A DNA stretch of 64,000 bases from Mytilus edulis (GCF_963676685.1 NC_092356.1:49935601-49999600), one strand, 5' to 3'. Positions 25,201 through 38,450 are shown, counted from the first letter of the stretch. Notes: generated from the sequence alone by a model not told the origin. Translations and numbers: made by a program.

Positions 25201-28200
25201 ATCGTTAAACTAACGCAGATACATATTGGATGAAAATCATTGATTTTTTTTTTTAAATAAAACACATTAGCTTATCATAAGTACGTACATTTTTAAAATG
25301 GTGTTGTTATCCACAATTTCCTTAGTCTCCGTTTCTAAAATATGTTTAAAAAGTAACTACTTCGTCTTTAATCACAAAAGCGTTACTTCATTGAGCAATG
25401 ATATGACTTGTCTAAATAAATTATGGCAGTTGTGGTTCTTTATGTTTTGATTTCTACAGTAGGGTTATAATTTATGATTATTCTTCGAATATAATAAACA
25501 ATATTAAAAAAACGATTCATTTTTTGTTTAGATATTGGTCTTCAATAAGAAAATAAAAAACGTAGTTGACACTTTTCAGACCATAAAAGAGATAAAAAAA
25601 AACATGGAAATTTGTATGCTGAATACATATTTTACTTATGTAAAAGGCATTTCATTCATGATCTTGGAGTTAAAACATAAAGTGTCGTACGGCAAAATAA
25701 ATTTGTCTGTTATATACATGTTACATCTTGCAAATATGTGCAATCCCAAATGCGTGAATAGCGATACTGTGATGTCAATGCAACTAAGGAGTATTCACAA
25801 TATCGAAATTCATATAATTTTATATCTATAATTTTATATTCTGTTAGCACACCAACCTTTTCACCAGATTAAAGACTGATCAACAGTAATATACAAACAT
25901 TTTCTAAATGAACCACAGCATATCAAATCTTTTGAATTGTTTTGTATAATATCATATTTACCAATGTTAAAGTGTTGCATTCAAATACTACACATAAAAG
26001 GAGATTTGGCGCAAACTTTGTTAAGCTTCAATACAAAAGCATTTTATCTAAAGGATTTAACAATATAACTATATCTCTTTAAGTTAACCAGAGTTTGGAA
26101 ATATGTCATTATTTTGAAACATTACTAAATCTATGGATAGGAAGAACTAACTTGTTTCCAGTCTACTTTAGTATTCTCACCTGTTTTATTCCCCAAAGAG
26201 GATACTTCGATATTTGTATCAATCACTGTACTTGTGGGCCTATAATAAAAGAAAATACCAATTAAACAATCATGAGATGTCAAGCAAACCTAAAGCTGCT
26301 ATGCAATAATATCCTGTCATGTCTGATATATAACCTTTAAAATAATGATTTTTTTTAATATACTAGTAATAAGTACACATTTTAATAATATGTGTATTTA
26401 TAAAATTATTAAAAACGAAATGAAAATATCATTACATAACTTGCTTTTTTAAGTGCCAATAAAGGCACAGTAGTATACCGCTGTTCGAATTCATAAATTA
26501 CCTCGAAATATCAACATAAGGTACATTATCGTTGATAGCTGTTTTTTTGTTCTCTACTGAAATATAAATCAGACAATATCATTGTCATTAAAGTCAATAT
26601 CAAAAAGAGTAAAATGCTGTCCTTACCATACACATATAATACACAGAAGTCTAAGAAATATGATATAATTTACTTGTGTTGTATGTTTGCTTTGGATCTG
26701 ATGGCATGCAATGAGTTTCCAGGTATAAACTTTTCTTGGTACGCTAGAGACACAGTTTATAAGAGATGCACTTCGAGTAACAAGCCGAATCGGAAATTGA
26801 GAAATAAACAGTATGTTGTTAACTGGGAAAAAGGTATGTGGTTTCAATATAATTACTTACAATAAAACTCTATAATTCAATTTCAATGTTACTACCTGGT
26901 AGTAACAAGTAAAATAACAAAAATACCGAACTCGGAATAAAATTGAAAGCGAATACTATTTTTTTATCAAATGGAAAAATCAAAGATAAAACACACCAAA
27001 CGAATGGAAAACATCTGTCATATTCTTAAGTTATTGAATGTTTATATAGCTAGCTAAACTTCTCATTTGTATGGCAATCTTATATCATTCATTTTACGGA
27101 AAACACTGTATAAGCAAAACAAAAGACAAAATAGGTAAAATATCAAAAATTGGGGCAAGCAATCAATATTGTGTTAATCCTATTCATTATCAACTAAATA
27201 ACTATTTAAAGAAAAGAAAAACAAAATGACATATAGACACCGTGCATACTTAAAAAGGAAAGACAAGAATACAAAATTGACCATAGCAAATTAAAACAAA
27301 AGAGAGATGTATAAATACCGAGCCAAGACAAAAGTATTTTATCAAAACTTTTACTAAACAGTAAATTTTAAAAATATACAAGAACAAATAAAAAGGACAT
27401 TGTAACACGTAATTAAGATGACAAAACAACGTCAGTACCTAGAACCAGTACTGAACGGCCTTGTTTTATGTGTGAAGTTGATAGGGAATATTTATTAAAT
27501 AGGTCTTCGTATCTTCCGATGATCTTTCTTTTAGAAAAAGAACGTGTTCTTTGCCATAATCCGGATTTTTAGATTTCTAATCAGACACTGGTGACGTTTT
27601 ATAAAGCCTAATTAACAGATACAAGGTCACGAATACAGAATGAGTAAGAAAGTGTATATCCAATATGCAGGTGAAAGTTGATATTTTGTTCCTCACTCAA
27701 CAAATACGTTGACATTAAGAAACTCCAGCATACTGATAACTTGTTCATCTGCGTAGCATATGTTGTAAGTATTAACTACTACGGTATATTTCATACATAC
27801 TATTTGATACAAATTCAGTATTAAATCTTGTATGCTCACAAACTATTACATAGTTCATTCACGTATAAAAAATCATTGATCACCTGAAGGAAGCCATTTA
27901 AATCGTCGGTCATGCAAAATCGAAAGCGGGATCTTACCATGCTTGTCAGTGATTTCTGGTTTTGGAATGTATACTGGTTTTTCTAGCTTTACTGTATATA
28001 TATCTTCTTTTATTCTGATGAAGAAGAACAGAAAGAAATGTTGAATGTGATGATGTAAATTAACTGATTAAGACTATTGTTCAGAGAGATATACATTATC
28101 AATAAGACAAAGTAAAAAATGCATTTTTTATACTCATATATTACTTGCAAGATTGTTAAGACTTGTACTTTGAATTGGTGTTTTATTTGAATAAAAAAAG

Positions 28201-31200
28201 ATTTAATTGAACTAAAAATCTGGTAAACTTCAAAAACACTATTGAATACGGCAGTCAAACTCTCAGAACAATATAAAGAAGACATGCTTTAGGAAATGTT
28301 ATTGTTATGTACGTAGTAAAGACCCTAAATACAAAAACATCTTGCTCTAAACTATTCCCTATTGTAAACAGCAGCAAAAGTTATATTATCTGTCTATAAT
28401 CTATCCATCCACATTTCTGAATCTGTAGTTCTAAAGGAGAAAAAGGACCAAATTTATCTATATACAGTCCTGTAAATGAATAAAATGATGAATAATACAT
28501 TTTGAAATATTTCTTTTCTATTCGAAAAGTAAAATGTGTCATGTATTTTTTAGATTTGCTTCAAATGCTTTTGCTCTATTTCGTGCGAACATCTTAAAAT
28601 CTGAAACAAATCGAAATGTGAGTTTTCTTATTGTTTAGACAATTCTAGGCACTACAAAATAATGTCTGTTTCAAAATAAATAATTTTCTGGTGTACTTGA
28701 TTTATAGAATTATGAACATTATTCTCAATCATATTGTTTTAACTACATTTCATTCGATAAATATAAATTGAGGGCTTTTATTAAATACCTGTCCGAAAGA
28801 CATGATCCGTTGATAGAAAGTGTTGTCCCAGGCTTACAATTTCCACTAAACACCTTACAATTGCAACTGTCAAGTCCATAAAAGTTATTAAAAGTATCAC
28901 AAACACACGGTAGACTGCAACCTGATGTCGAAAGATAGTTGACCCTTTTTGCACCTATAAATAATAAAAGTATTTAACATAAAGAAAAGAAGACATGGTT
29001 TGAAAAAAAATAATTTTCACGGATTGGCTGTCAAGAACCTCGTTTAATATCATTATTACAGAAATAAGTGCAATGATGTACTAGTAATAGTAGTGTATAG
29101 TTGTCCACAAGATGGTGTAAGAAGACACATTTGTGTTAATTATTGGACGGTACTCACAAGTTGTAAAATAGTAATAAATCGGCATCCTTATAGAAAGGGA
29201 GGCGAATGATACCAAATGATAAAGGGATATTCAAACGCATAATTCGAAAAGAAACTGAGAACGCCTTGGCAAAAATAGCAAGTATAAGCATTATGAAAAT
29301 AAACCGCTAATAAGGGTATTGAGTTGAAAGGTAAATTAATGGGGCTTTTTGTCCTGGTAACTTAAACTTATATATAACTTACCTAAATGACAAGAATATT
29401 CCTCACATTGGAAAGGTAAGTCTGAATTTGTTTCATCTGCTATCCAGGTATCATCTGGGCAAGGTTTGCAGATATCCTTTCCCATGTCGTTAGAACATTT
29501 TTGAACAAAGGTTCCTAAATTAATTATTGAGAGTTAATAAACATTGTGCAAAAGAGTCATCGAAGAAATGTAGGGATTGCATTAAAGATGCTAAAATCAG
29601 AGTTATCCGAGTTAATGTAATATGTGATTTTATTTAATAAGTGTTGTGCACATTTAAAAAATACACTCTTCATGAATAACCATCAGATTCACAAATTATC
29701 CAAAATTCTCGAGGTAAATAGCTTAAATAATCATATAAGTGTGATCAGAGGTATAACTGTCCCCTGAAATTGACAAAAATAGTAAAATAAAAAATAAAAC
29801 TCTTTACCTGGCTTTCAAACATTCAAAATAATGGTACAAGCACAGAAAAAACCGGGATACTCTTTCAGATTGGATTTAGGGTTTGAGGTTGGATTAAGGC
29901 TGTGAGGTCGTTGTTACAATTTAAAATGGAAATTTTTTAAAGATCTATGAACACGTGTGCTACATTTATCTGCATTTCTCTAACCTCCTTGACGAATATG
30001 TTGTAGTTTCTTCAGAAAAGCTCAAACAGTATTGCTTTTGTTATGAATCACATTATATAAATTTGATAACAGATTTAGGTTGAAAAAAACTCACTTTATT
30101 ACTTAACATATACTTATCAAAGAAGAATGAAATATTAAACATGGATAAGTTTTATGTGTTGGAAGAATTTCAACCTCATAATAAGGTCTTGACCTTCCTT
30201 GACTGTACTGGATACCAAAATATCAATCTACCTTTGCGTGGGTTGTCAAGTGCTCTACGAAACCTCTTTTCAACCTATTAACATCAATGTTCATCAGAAA
30301 GTCAAAGAATGAAGGGTTTAGAGTTACTATAGAACTATCTACCCAAGGTCAGTGTCATATTCATCGGAGAAAATTCAAAATACTTAAGTTATGGTACATA
30401 AAATCTCTTTCGTCTTGCAATAGTTAAAGACATTTTACCTTTCTACCACTTACACTAAAGAGTAAAATAACAAAAATACTAAACTCAGACGAAAATCCCA
30501 AACGGATAGTCCCGCAGCAAATGGCAAAATCAGAAGATCTAACACATCAAACGAATTGATAAAACTGTCAAATTCATGACTTGGTACATGCATTTTCTCA
30601 AAATATGTTCTTTCTAAACTAAAACACAGATTTGAAGAGCTAGTCAAACTTAGTTTCAAGAAAAGAATGACATACGGTAATACAGATATCATATTTAAGG
30701 ATGAAAAAAACAATTTGATCGTGTTACGTTTGGAGGACGTGTTCTAAACGAACAATACGAATTCTTATGGGATCCAAAAAGTAATAACAAAAATACCGAA
30801 CTCCGATGAAATTCAAAACGGAAAGTCCGTTATCAAATGGCAAAATCAAAAGCTCAAAAACATCAATGGAACGGATGACAACTGTCATATTCCTGACTTG
30901 GAACATCCAATTGTGTCCCTTATCTTGCCGACTTGTCTCTTTATATTCATATGAGGAATATTTATACTTGGTACAATCATTTTTCGAAGTAATTGCTGGG
31001 TTAAACCTTGGTTTATAGCTAGCTAAACCTTCCATTTTCATGACCGTTGATTGTAGTCTCTTTATATTGTTAAAGTTGAGTGAGCAACATATACATAATA
31101 TGTTACATGGGCAGCAGTAGTCATAAAACTAGTTTCAACATTTTAATTATTTCTTAATATAAACGATTGTTTTTGTTTGTTATTTGCTACTTACCCGCAT

Positions 31201-32518
31201 TGCAGTTGTTTTCTACTTTTTTGCAGCAGTATTCAGTAAAATCATCTGAAGTTCTTCGAATATAATTTCTTGGGCATAGTTTGCTTGATGTCAAAACGGG
31301 GTATATAAGAAGACTTGCAATGAAGAACTGTAAGAAGTAAGAGCACATAATAGCTCTGTAATTTAAATCATGCAACTTGAAAAGATCCATCATTCATTCA
31401 TTCATTCATTCATTCATTCATTCATTCATTCATTCATTCATTCATTCATTCATTCATTCATTCATTCATTCATTCATTCATTCATTCATTCATTCATTCA
31501 TTCATTCATTCATTCATTCATTCATTCATTCATTCATTCATTCATTCATTCATTCATTCATTCATTCATTCATTCATTCATTCATTCATTCATTCATTCA
31601 TTCATTCATTCATTCATTCATTCATTCATTCATTCATTCATTCATTCATTCATTCATTCATTCATTCATTCATTCATTCATTCATTCATTCATTCATTCA
31701 TTCATTCATTCATTCATTCATTCATTCATTCATTCATTCATTCATTCATTCATTCATTCATTCATTCATTCATTCATTCATTCATTCATTCATTCATTCA
31801 TTCATTCATTCATTCATTCATTCATTCATTCATTCATTCATTCATTCATTCATTCATTCATTTCATTCATTCATTCATTCATTTATTCATTCGTTCGTTC
31901 GTTCATTCATTCATTCATTCATTCATTCATTCATTTATTCATTCATTCATTCATTCATTCATTCATTCATTCATTCATTCATTCATTCGTTCATTCATTC
32001 GTTCATTCATTCATTCGTTCATTCATTCATTCATTCATTCATTCGTTCGTTCGTTCGTTCGTTCATTCGTTCGTTCGTTCGTTCGTTCGTTCGTTCGGTC
32101 AATCATTCATTCATTCATTCATTCATTCATTCGTTCATTCGTTCGTTCGTTCGTTCATTCATTCATTCATTCGTTCGTTCGTTCGTTCGTTCGTTCATTC
32201 ATTCATTCTTTTAAAATGATGCACATGGTTCTAATTGAATTAGAATTCCAGTCTATCTTAATTTTGACACTAAGATCATTACAAAGGAAAATATTTTTTA
32301 TTGAATCCTAACATATATTCCCATGACATTGTAAAGGGTATTTCGGAACACTTTCGTTAGCTATTTTCTCTATATATATGGGCAAAATACGCCATTATTG
32401 TTCGATCTATTTTATACAGTATACATCGTTGCAAAATCGATTGAAGCAGGTAAAATCATATAAACATCAATATCAATAATTATTTCAGTAAAAAAAAGAT
32501 AAAGATACATACCTTCAT
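22237..32518 (-). CDS. TNFR-like type I membrane receptor, gene B (11 exons)
   Basis: Exons on the minus strand, in order: 32513-32518, 31195-31327, 29383-29514, 28789-28954, 27938-28014, 26502-26556, 26181-26239, 24102-24132, 23828-23916, 22959-23201, 22237-22352. Their lengths sum to 369 codons with compatible phases. Exon 1 supplies only Met-Lys; exon 2 continues into a signal peptide (MKFFIASLLIYPVL). Residues about 20-90 follow the CD40-like cysteine order: CP..YI, then CCKK, C.AG.FV..C, C.PC, then C....C. Residues about 91-146 form a third module with C..PCVC and C.CKVF.G.C. Residues about 147-219 are a low-cysteine stalk. One hydrophobic helix spans about 221-240, followed by a basic stop-transfer. 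The 128-residue tail has no death domain I can see. Membership of the TNFR superfamily rests on the cysteine pattern, so ligand and adaptor are unknown. The weakest part is the 31-nt exon at 24102-24132, chosen because it restores the phase; its donor is GTGGGT. Confidence 0.72.
22405..22575 (+). repeat. ACGCGCGTCTGG dispersed repeat copy
   Basis: Good copy: CTTAGCCGTATTTTGCACAA, TCCTCAATGCTCTTCAAC, TGAGCGTCACTGATGA, ACGAAACGCGCGTCTGGCGT, AATCCTGGTACATTTGATAA. Lies in the last intron of gene B, antisense to it. Confidence 0.8.
24480..24640 (-). repeat. Dispersed repeat with AGATGTGGTATTATTGCCAA
   Basis: Inverse of the family at 42720-42913 (GCCAATGAGACAACT, CATACCGCATAGT, AACGGCCTAAT blocks). 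Located in the gene B intron between exons 7 and 8. Confidence 0.7.
30450..31041 (-). repeat. Two neighbouring copies of a dispersed repeat in gene B intron 2
   Basis: Copies at about 30462-30610 and 30780-31025 share AACAAAAATACTAAACTC-like, ATGGCAAAATCA and CATATTCCTGACTTGG-like blocks. The same family occurs at 54600-54760 and near 26925. The short ORFs in it are not supported. Confidence 0.6.
31388..32207. repeat. TTCA tetranucleotide array, about 820 bp
   Basis: Nearly pure TTCA from 31388 to about 31860, then mixed blocks of TTCA and TTCG. It lies in intron 1 of gene B, ending about 60 bases from the exon 2 acceptor. Because 12 bases code for a closed four-residue cycle without stops, it gives long His-Ser-Phe-Ile ORFs in several frames, which are artefacts. 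Confidence 0.95.
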
Positions 32519-32626
32519 CTTTAAGCTGCATAATGACCTACAATTTTGGAAGTTAATCTTCTTATTGTCACTAAAACAAACCATTTTCTTCAGTTCAATA
32601 AGGTGTCTACTATGATGGCGGCGAGT

Positions 32627-32636
32627 CTATAAATAG
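32627..32636 (-). promoter_or_regulatory. TATA-like element upstream of gene B
   Basis: CTATTTATAG lies about 110 bases upstream of the gene B start codon, a spacing that leaves room for a short 5' untranslated region. Motif only; no transcription start can be seen. Confidence 0.3.
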
Positions 32637-32824
32637 GTCATTTTCATTAATAAATAAGGCTTTTCCCTCTCCTATTTTTAGAACATTTCCGCGAAAATAT
32701 TAAATATAGATACAGGTCAATATCTAACTTGCTTATGTTTTGCATTACATTTAATAGATCTTTAATATATGCCTTCCTGGTCAATGGAATGTACCGACAT
32801 GTACCATCTGAACTAAATATACGA

Positions 32825-32945
32825 CGTGCCAGTGGCGGATCCAGAAAATTTCCTAAGGGGGGGGGAAATTTCCTAAGGGGAATGAAAATTTCCCATGAAA
32901 GGGGGGCCGGGCCCCACAGGGCCCCCTTGATCCGCCTATGCGTGG
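32825..32945. repeat. Short GC-rich dispersed segment with GGCGGATCCAG
   Basis: GTGGCGGATCCAG..., G-runs, GGGCCGGGCCCCAC and TTGATCCGCC. A related inverse piece occurs at 785-835 (CTGGATCCGCCACTG). Probably the edge of a dispersed element. Confidence 0.4.
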
Positions 32946-33779
32946 TATTGAAACATAAGATCAGTCTTGGTTTAGTTATCTGAATATAATGTAATAGTTA
33001 AAGACTATCGTCAAACATTACCAGATATTATGGTTGTTAAAATAAATAATGAAGTTGTGAACTTTTTTTCGATTTGTAAACCTTGTTTTTATTGTTTTTG
33101 TTTACATATGTAAGAAATAAGTTTTGAACCAGTTTAACCTCTTTTATTTGCTATAGGTGCATTGATATTTCGCGAAATGTTCATGTTTAATACAAATTGC
33201 ATGAAATTGACATAATTAGCATTAGGGTCAACTTTGATTACAGTCACTTTGACTGGAAAAAAACGCCCATTCATACATTTTACCAGTTTTTCATTGATAA
33301 GTGTTCTATTTACAAATGTTCTTTATTTAATGTAATGCAATATAGTAACTCTAAAAGTCATTATGTACATATTCTTGGTGGATAGCAGAATGAGTGCGTC
33401 TTTGTCGAATTAGATTTCATTCTAAATTGTGAGAACCTTGATATGTTACATAAGATATGTTAGACAGAATTCATAAGCTCAAGTAAACGAGGAACAAAGC
33501 TGGTGAATTAGTTTATCTAACATGATATAATGGGATTGATACATTTGAAATTGACACCCGACTTGACATTATAGGTGTGATTTTTGTATGGTTTAAAGAC
33601 GCAGTGTTTCTATGTGGCCAGTGCATATGTGTTTTCTTAATTTCATCGTTTGCCGTGTATATTCTTAACTTTTATCACACCAAATCTCACAAAAAGTGTA
33701 TGACATAAGTATTAATGTCATTATAAACGTTATAAACGTTCTTTCGAATGATGTGTTTGGTTCTGTTACATATGCCATG

Positions 33780-34115
33780 GTCTACAGTGGATGTTTCGTC
33801 CCCGAGGGTATCACCAGCCCAGTAGTCAGCACTTCGGTGTTGACATGAATATAAATTATGTGGTCATTTTTATAAATTTTCAGTTAATAAAACTTTCAAT
33901 TTTTTCGAAAAAATAAGGATTTTCTTATCCCAGGCATAGATTACCTTAGCCGTATTTGGCACAATTTTTGGGGAATTTTGGATCCTCAATGCTCTCTTAC
34001 TTTGTACTTGTTTGGATTTTATAACTATTTTGATATGAGCGTCACTGATAAGTCTTATGTAGACGAAACGCGCGTCTGGCGTACTAAATTAAAATCCTAG
34101 TACCTTTGATAACAA
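33780..34115 (+). repeat. Longest copy of the ACGCGCGTCTGG dispersed repeat
   Basis: Begins at GGATGTTTCGTCCCCGAGGG and CAGCCCAGTAGTCAGCAC, continues through TTCTTATCCCAGGCATAGAT and CTTAGCCGTATTTGGCACAA, and ends at CCTAGTACCTTTGATAAC. The other copies are mostly 3' parts of this unit. Confidence 0.8.
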
Positions 34116-35044
34116 CTAATGCTTGCCTTCCCGTGATTTTGAAAACATTCGTTAAGAGATTATGAATAAATTTCTATCTTTTAAATTTCTACTTCCTCAA
34201 GTATAGCGCTTACTAGATTAAAGGGAAATTCCGCGATTTTTAACTTATCATCTAATTATGTTCATCTTAACATAAAAAACACATTTGCAAAGTTTTAAAT
34301 TTATATTCCTTCTAATAACGGAGAAAATCAAGTATTTGTAACTTTTTTGGTTGAATTCTCGAGTGGGTCGTGACGTATTAGCCCGATTTATTGAATTCTG
34401 GGAAAAAATAAAATCTGTTTAACTCTTATAGCTTATCGACAATATACGTAATTAAAAGCGCACAGCTGACGAATGGTCGTAGTTATTAACCACAATATAA
34501 GAATGAACGAAAATGAATATGCATTTACCGTTTTGTATTGATTGAATTAAACTCCTAAAATTATCTCTAGTAAATGTTTTTGAATAAATTTAATTAATTA
34601 TTGTTGAGATTTTATTCATATAATATTTATTGAACATTTTTACTGATATTGAACTGAAAATATTTCAGTTCTATTTACCGTTATTGTTTTGATAATCATT
34701 TCAATGCAACTAATGTGTGAGCAGAGTGTGTATATTATTTTGTAAAGGTCACTGTATATTTCTCGGCTTGAGGTCAATTCGTTTACCTTGTAGCTATTTA
34801 GCCGCAGGTGTGAGTTCAAGCGTACACAGGTATAAATGTTGTTATTTGGAAAGGATAAACAGAAAGGATTAGAAAGATTATGATGTCACGATGTTAATAC
34901 ACTAAGATTTAATACACGACGAGAATAAAGATTCAATAAAAAATTGTGTAAATTAATTGAAAATTAAATTCAGATTCGTAATTCCGAAAATGTATAAAAA
35001 TAAAAGGAAACAATTTTTGATTACTTTCTTATCGGCAATTGGCG

Positions 35045-35170
35045 TAAAGATTCAAATATTAAGTAAAAAATAGCGGTGCGTAGAAATACCGCAAAGGACT
35101 TCTTAGTGCACTAAGGAGAAAGTTTTTGCACTAAGGACACTAAAACAATACGCTAGGACCACAAAGAACA
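35045..35170. repeat. Inverted repeat arm (partner at 38340-38450)
   Basis: Left arm has GTAGAAATACCGCAAAGGAC and TTAGTGCACTAAGGAG. The right arm has the inverse, GTCCTTTGCGGTATTTCTAC, after CTTAGTGCACTAAGGAG. Both arms also carry a weaker TCCTTTGTGG/CCACAAAGAA block. They enclose about 3.2 kb. Confidence 0.6.
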
Positions 35171-35660
35171 TGGATATAAGAAGATATAAGTATATAACTC
35201 ATAATTTTAAAGTTTGGTATTAATAGCTTTTGTAGTTTTGAAGTTAAATGACTTTTCAATGATCTTTAATCAGCGCGTGCCATTCGACACGTGACCAACG
35301 GCGTATTGCAAGTTCCCAATCATCATGTCCAATCAACCTTATCGAATAAACAATTATCTTTTGATCGTTACTAATTGATTAGTTAATGGTAGTTTTTGAA
35401 TAAACCTAACGGTGTCTCTGGCGTGGTATAATTTCAAATGATGAAAGAAAAATTAAAAATTGAATTTTGTGTTTACTTTGCCTTTGTTTTATTTTGTTTT
35501 AAAGGAAATTGTTAAATAAACCTCTTTTGGTTTTTTTTTAAAGAAGCCAATTTTGAGATACAAATTGAGAAAAAAAAATGCTTCTGAGATTTCATTTCTT
35601 ATTTACAACACAAGAGTTTACATCTATTATTATACCTTGAAAGATATCTGAGAATAAAAA

Positions 35661-35723
35661 ATGTGGCGTCCGTGGGGTTCTTCAAAACCCGATTACAAAC
35701 GTGTAATAGAAAGACTTCAAGAG
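35661..35723 (+). CDS. Orphan first-exon candidate
   Basis: ATG followed by 20 sense codons (MWRPWGSSKPDYKRVIERLQ, then E) and an immediate GTAAAT donor. Phase 0 at the exon end. No family recognised and no following exon found on the plus strand. It lies between the inverted arms at 35.1 and 38.4 kb, so it may belong to a mobile element or to a gene captured by one. Weak call. Confidence 0.25.
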
Positions 35724-36454
35724 GTAAATACTATTTTATGAAATAACATACCGTTTTTTTTTTATTTTTCAAAAAGAGAATAATCATAACTGTGTACTAT
35801 GAAAAATACTTTTATTACTGATGTCAATGCCTTTTTTTACAATTCATCTTTATTTGATCATTTGAAGATGAAGACCATTTTCTTTTACAATGTAATAGAC
35901 ATTTGAGAAACCAATATATTCACAATGTTGTTGAAGTTCATTTTCAAGTTAACTTTTGGTTCAATATATAAAATTCGTTGTATAGTACAGCAAGATTATG
36001 AATTAATTGTTATTCTCCTCTATATGCGTATTTTGTATGATTATAAAATTTAATGCTATAAATATAATACTAATGCATTTAAATACCAAAGGTAAAATAT
36101 TTTGTATGATTAGAAAATTTAATGTTATAAATATAACACTAATGCATTTAAAAAATACTGTAAAAAAATATATGGCAATCATACCACATCTTCTTTTTTA
36201 TATTAATATTAGTTGAATAGCTATTGCACGTGTAAAATGTATATTTCAAGAATACAAAAAAACGTTATCTTCCAAAATGTATTTTAATAAAACAAAATTT
36301 ACGGGAGCAATTCATTTTTAATCAGACGATTGTGACACCATTATTAACAATACTATAAGTAAAAATTTTGCACGGATTGTGCACTTTGATAAGCTGGTGG
36401 CGAACAAAATCTTTTCAAGAACATACACACGCTTTATATATTTATAAACTCAAT

Positions 36455-36650
36455 TCGCCATACCCTGCCTTGAGCGGAGTTATGCTAGATCCACGGGAAG
36501 GGTACTATCAAACCGACTCTTCAGGGTACAATTATACAAGTACTAAATGAAGGACGGGTTTGCTTGTATCTTTGCAAGTAGGCATGGCATGACGGGGTTA
36601 ACACCCGACGGTCAGGTGCTGACGGCTTTCCCATTGTACGGATCTTAACG
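36455..36650 (+). other. Locally GC-richer block with a 33-codon ORF
   Basis: Clearly richer in G and C than its surroundings. The ORF 36547-36648 reads MKDGFACIFASRHGM then TGLTPDGQVL and ends in LYGS. No similarity recognised. May be part of a dispersed element or an exon remnant. Confidence 0.25.
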
Positions 36651-37812
36651 CTCATACAGGAGTATTACAAGAATTGAGTATAAGGGACCCTTCTTGGAAA
36701 GATTTTGTTGCTTCAAGACAATTATCTTGAACTCGCCTTCAGCTTATTTATTTATTGATAAAAGTACTTGTCAATTCCATCAAAATTGCCTTAAAAAAAG
36801 TAATAAAAAAACTGTCATGTTTTCGATACATTTTGTTTTTCATTGTAAATTTATGGAAATATGGAGTTGACAAGAGTTGACAAGATAATTAGAATATTTC
36901 AAAATTTATATATGAAATTCATATCGCCGATAATCATATAACTCCACAGCCCGTTCTGTCATTATAATAAGAGACACTAGAGAACTGGACAACTGTGGTG
37001 ATATATGATTTTAAGATTTAGAAATAAATTAAATTGGTGTCACAAATGGTATGTCTGCTTGTATTTGAAATAATATATAAAATACATATAATGTTCATAT
37101 ACATAACGGTTGTTTTACTTCGCTTATATTTATATGCTTTTAAATATTTTCAGCATCAAATACAAAGTACTATAATAGAATCGTATCCGCTAAAAATTAA
37201 ATAAAGTACATGTAAGAAATGAATAGGTCATATATACTTTAAGAAATAATTTAATTGAGAAAACTAACGGCCCAATTCATAAGGTTTGTAATTCATTAGT
37301 TACATTTTGTTAACTTTCTTAGAATAAGGAAATGTATGATTGCAAATGAGACCACAAAGTTAAAACGAAGTACATGTAAGCAATTATAGGCATGCAACAA
37401 TGCGGCTTTCAACAATGAGAAATACCCATACCGTATATAGTCAACTTTATATATAAATCCTCCTACATGAGCAATATGAAACGTTTCAAATGAAATTCAT
37501 GTATTGGGGTGTAAAAGCGTTGACAGATGTACGCTAACGTACAATAATGAAAAATATATCTACATTAAAAATGTAATTATAAAACGTATTTTGATAATCA
37601 CAAAAAGTTTTTATTCATCTTATCTTAACAAAACAATACTTGGTACTATGTGTTGAAAGAAACTATTCTTTCATATATTAGGTCACCGTATGTCCTTCCA
37701 CAATGAGCAAAGCCCATACCGCATAGTCAGCTATAAAAGGCTAACTTTCTCTTGGAATGGCAACCATATCACATCTTCTCATGTAATGAAACAACTTCTT
37801 GTCGTTCATTCA

Positions 37813-37825
37813 TTAAATAAATGAA

Positions 37826-37904
<79 letters not shown>

Positions 37905-37906
37905 AA
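37813..37906. repeat. AAAT tetranucleotide microsatellite
   Basis: About 23 TAAA units, with one ATGAA variant near the left edge. Confidence 0.9.
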
Positions 37907-38339
37907 AATCGTAGTTTTTGTTAACAAAAATATACATGTTTTAACTTTTTTTAAATATCCGTGTATATAAATTTACTAGATATCAACAAAAAATCAACTT
38001 TAAAAACAAGCAAAAAAAAATTAAAATGAAAAATCAATTAATAAAAGTAGAAAATACGCCATTACATAGAAGTGAAAAATAAAACAGACAGAAATACAAA
38101 ATAAACACGACAGTAACAACAAACACAGAACACCAAATACCGTATACATGTTTAATCAGTTTATAAGTGGATTATAAACGGGTCAAGGTTGAGTGAACAT
38201 GAATTTCTATCGATTACACAGGTGACAATCAACTGATTGAGGCGCGTGTCGATAAAACATTAAATAACTTTCTAATTACAAAAGTTATGATTATGAAATT
38301 TGAAATTATGAAGTTTTTCAAAGTATATTTCTATATGCC

Positions 38340-38450
38340 ATGTCCTTTGTGGCCGTTGTATCATTCCATCAGGTCCTTAGTGCACATTTTTGTTCTTAGT
38401 GCACTAAGGAGGTCCTTTGCGGTATTTCTACGGACCCAAAAAATAGTAGT
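38340..38450. repeat. Inverted repeat arm (partner at 35045-35170)
   Basis: See the partner entry; this arm contains GGTCCTTAGTGCAC, TTAGTGCACTAAGGAGG and GTCCTTTGCGGTATTTCTAC. Confidence 0.6.

Noticed and set aside
25535-25831. 98-codon plus-strand ORF
   Set aside because: In a gene B intron, low-complexity composition, no recognisable feature.
26614-26865. 83-codon plus-strand ORF with a possible donor at its end
   Set aside because: Antisense in a gene B intron; no upstream or downstream exon and no known motif.
29870-29910. TTAGGG-like string suggesting interstitial telomere repeats
   Set aside because: Only one clear TTAGGG and degenerate neighbours; no array.
31370-32311. ORFs of 280-313 codons rich in His-Ser-Phe-Ile
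   Set aside because: Pure translation of a TTCA tetranucleotide array, open in several frames.
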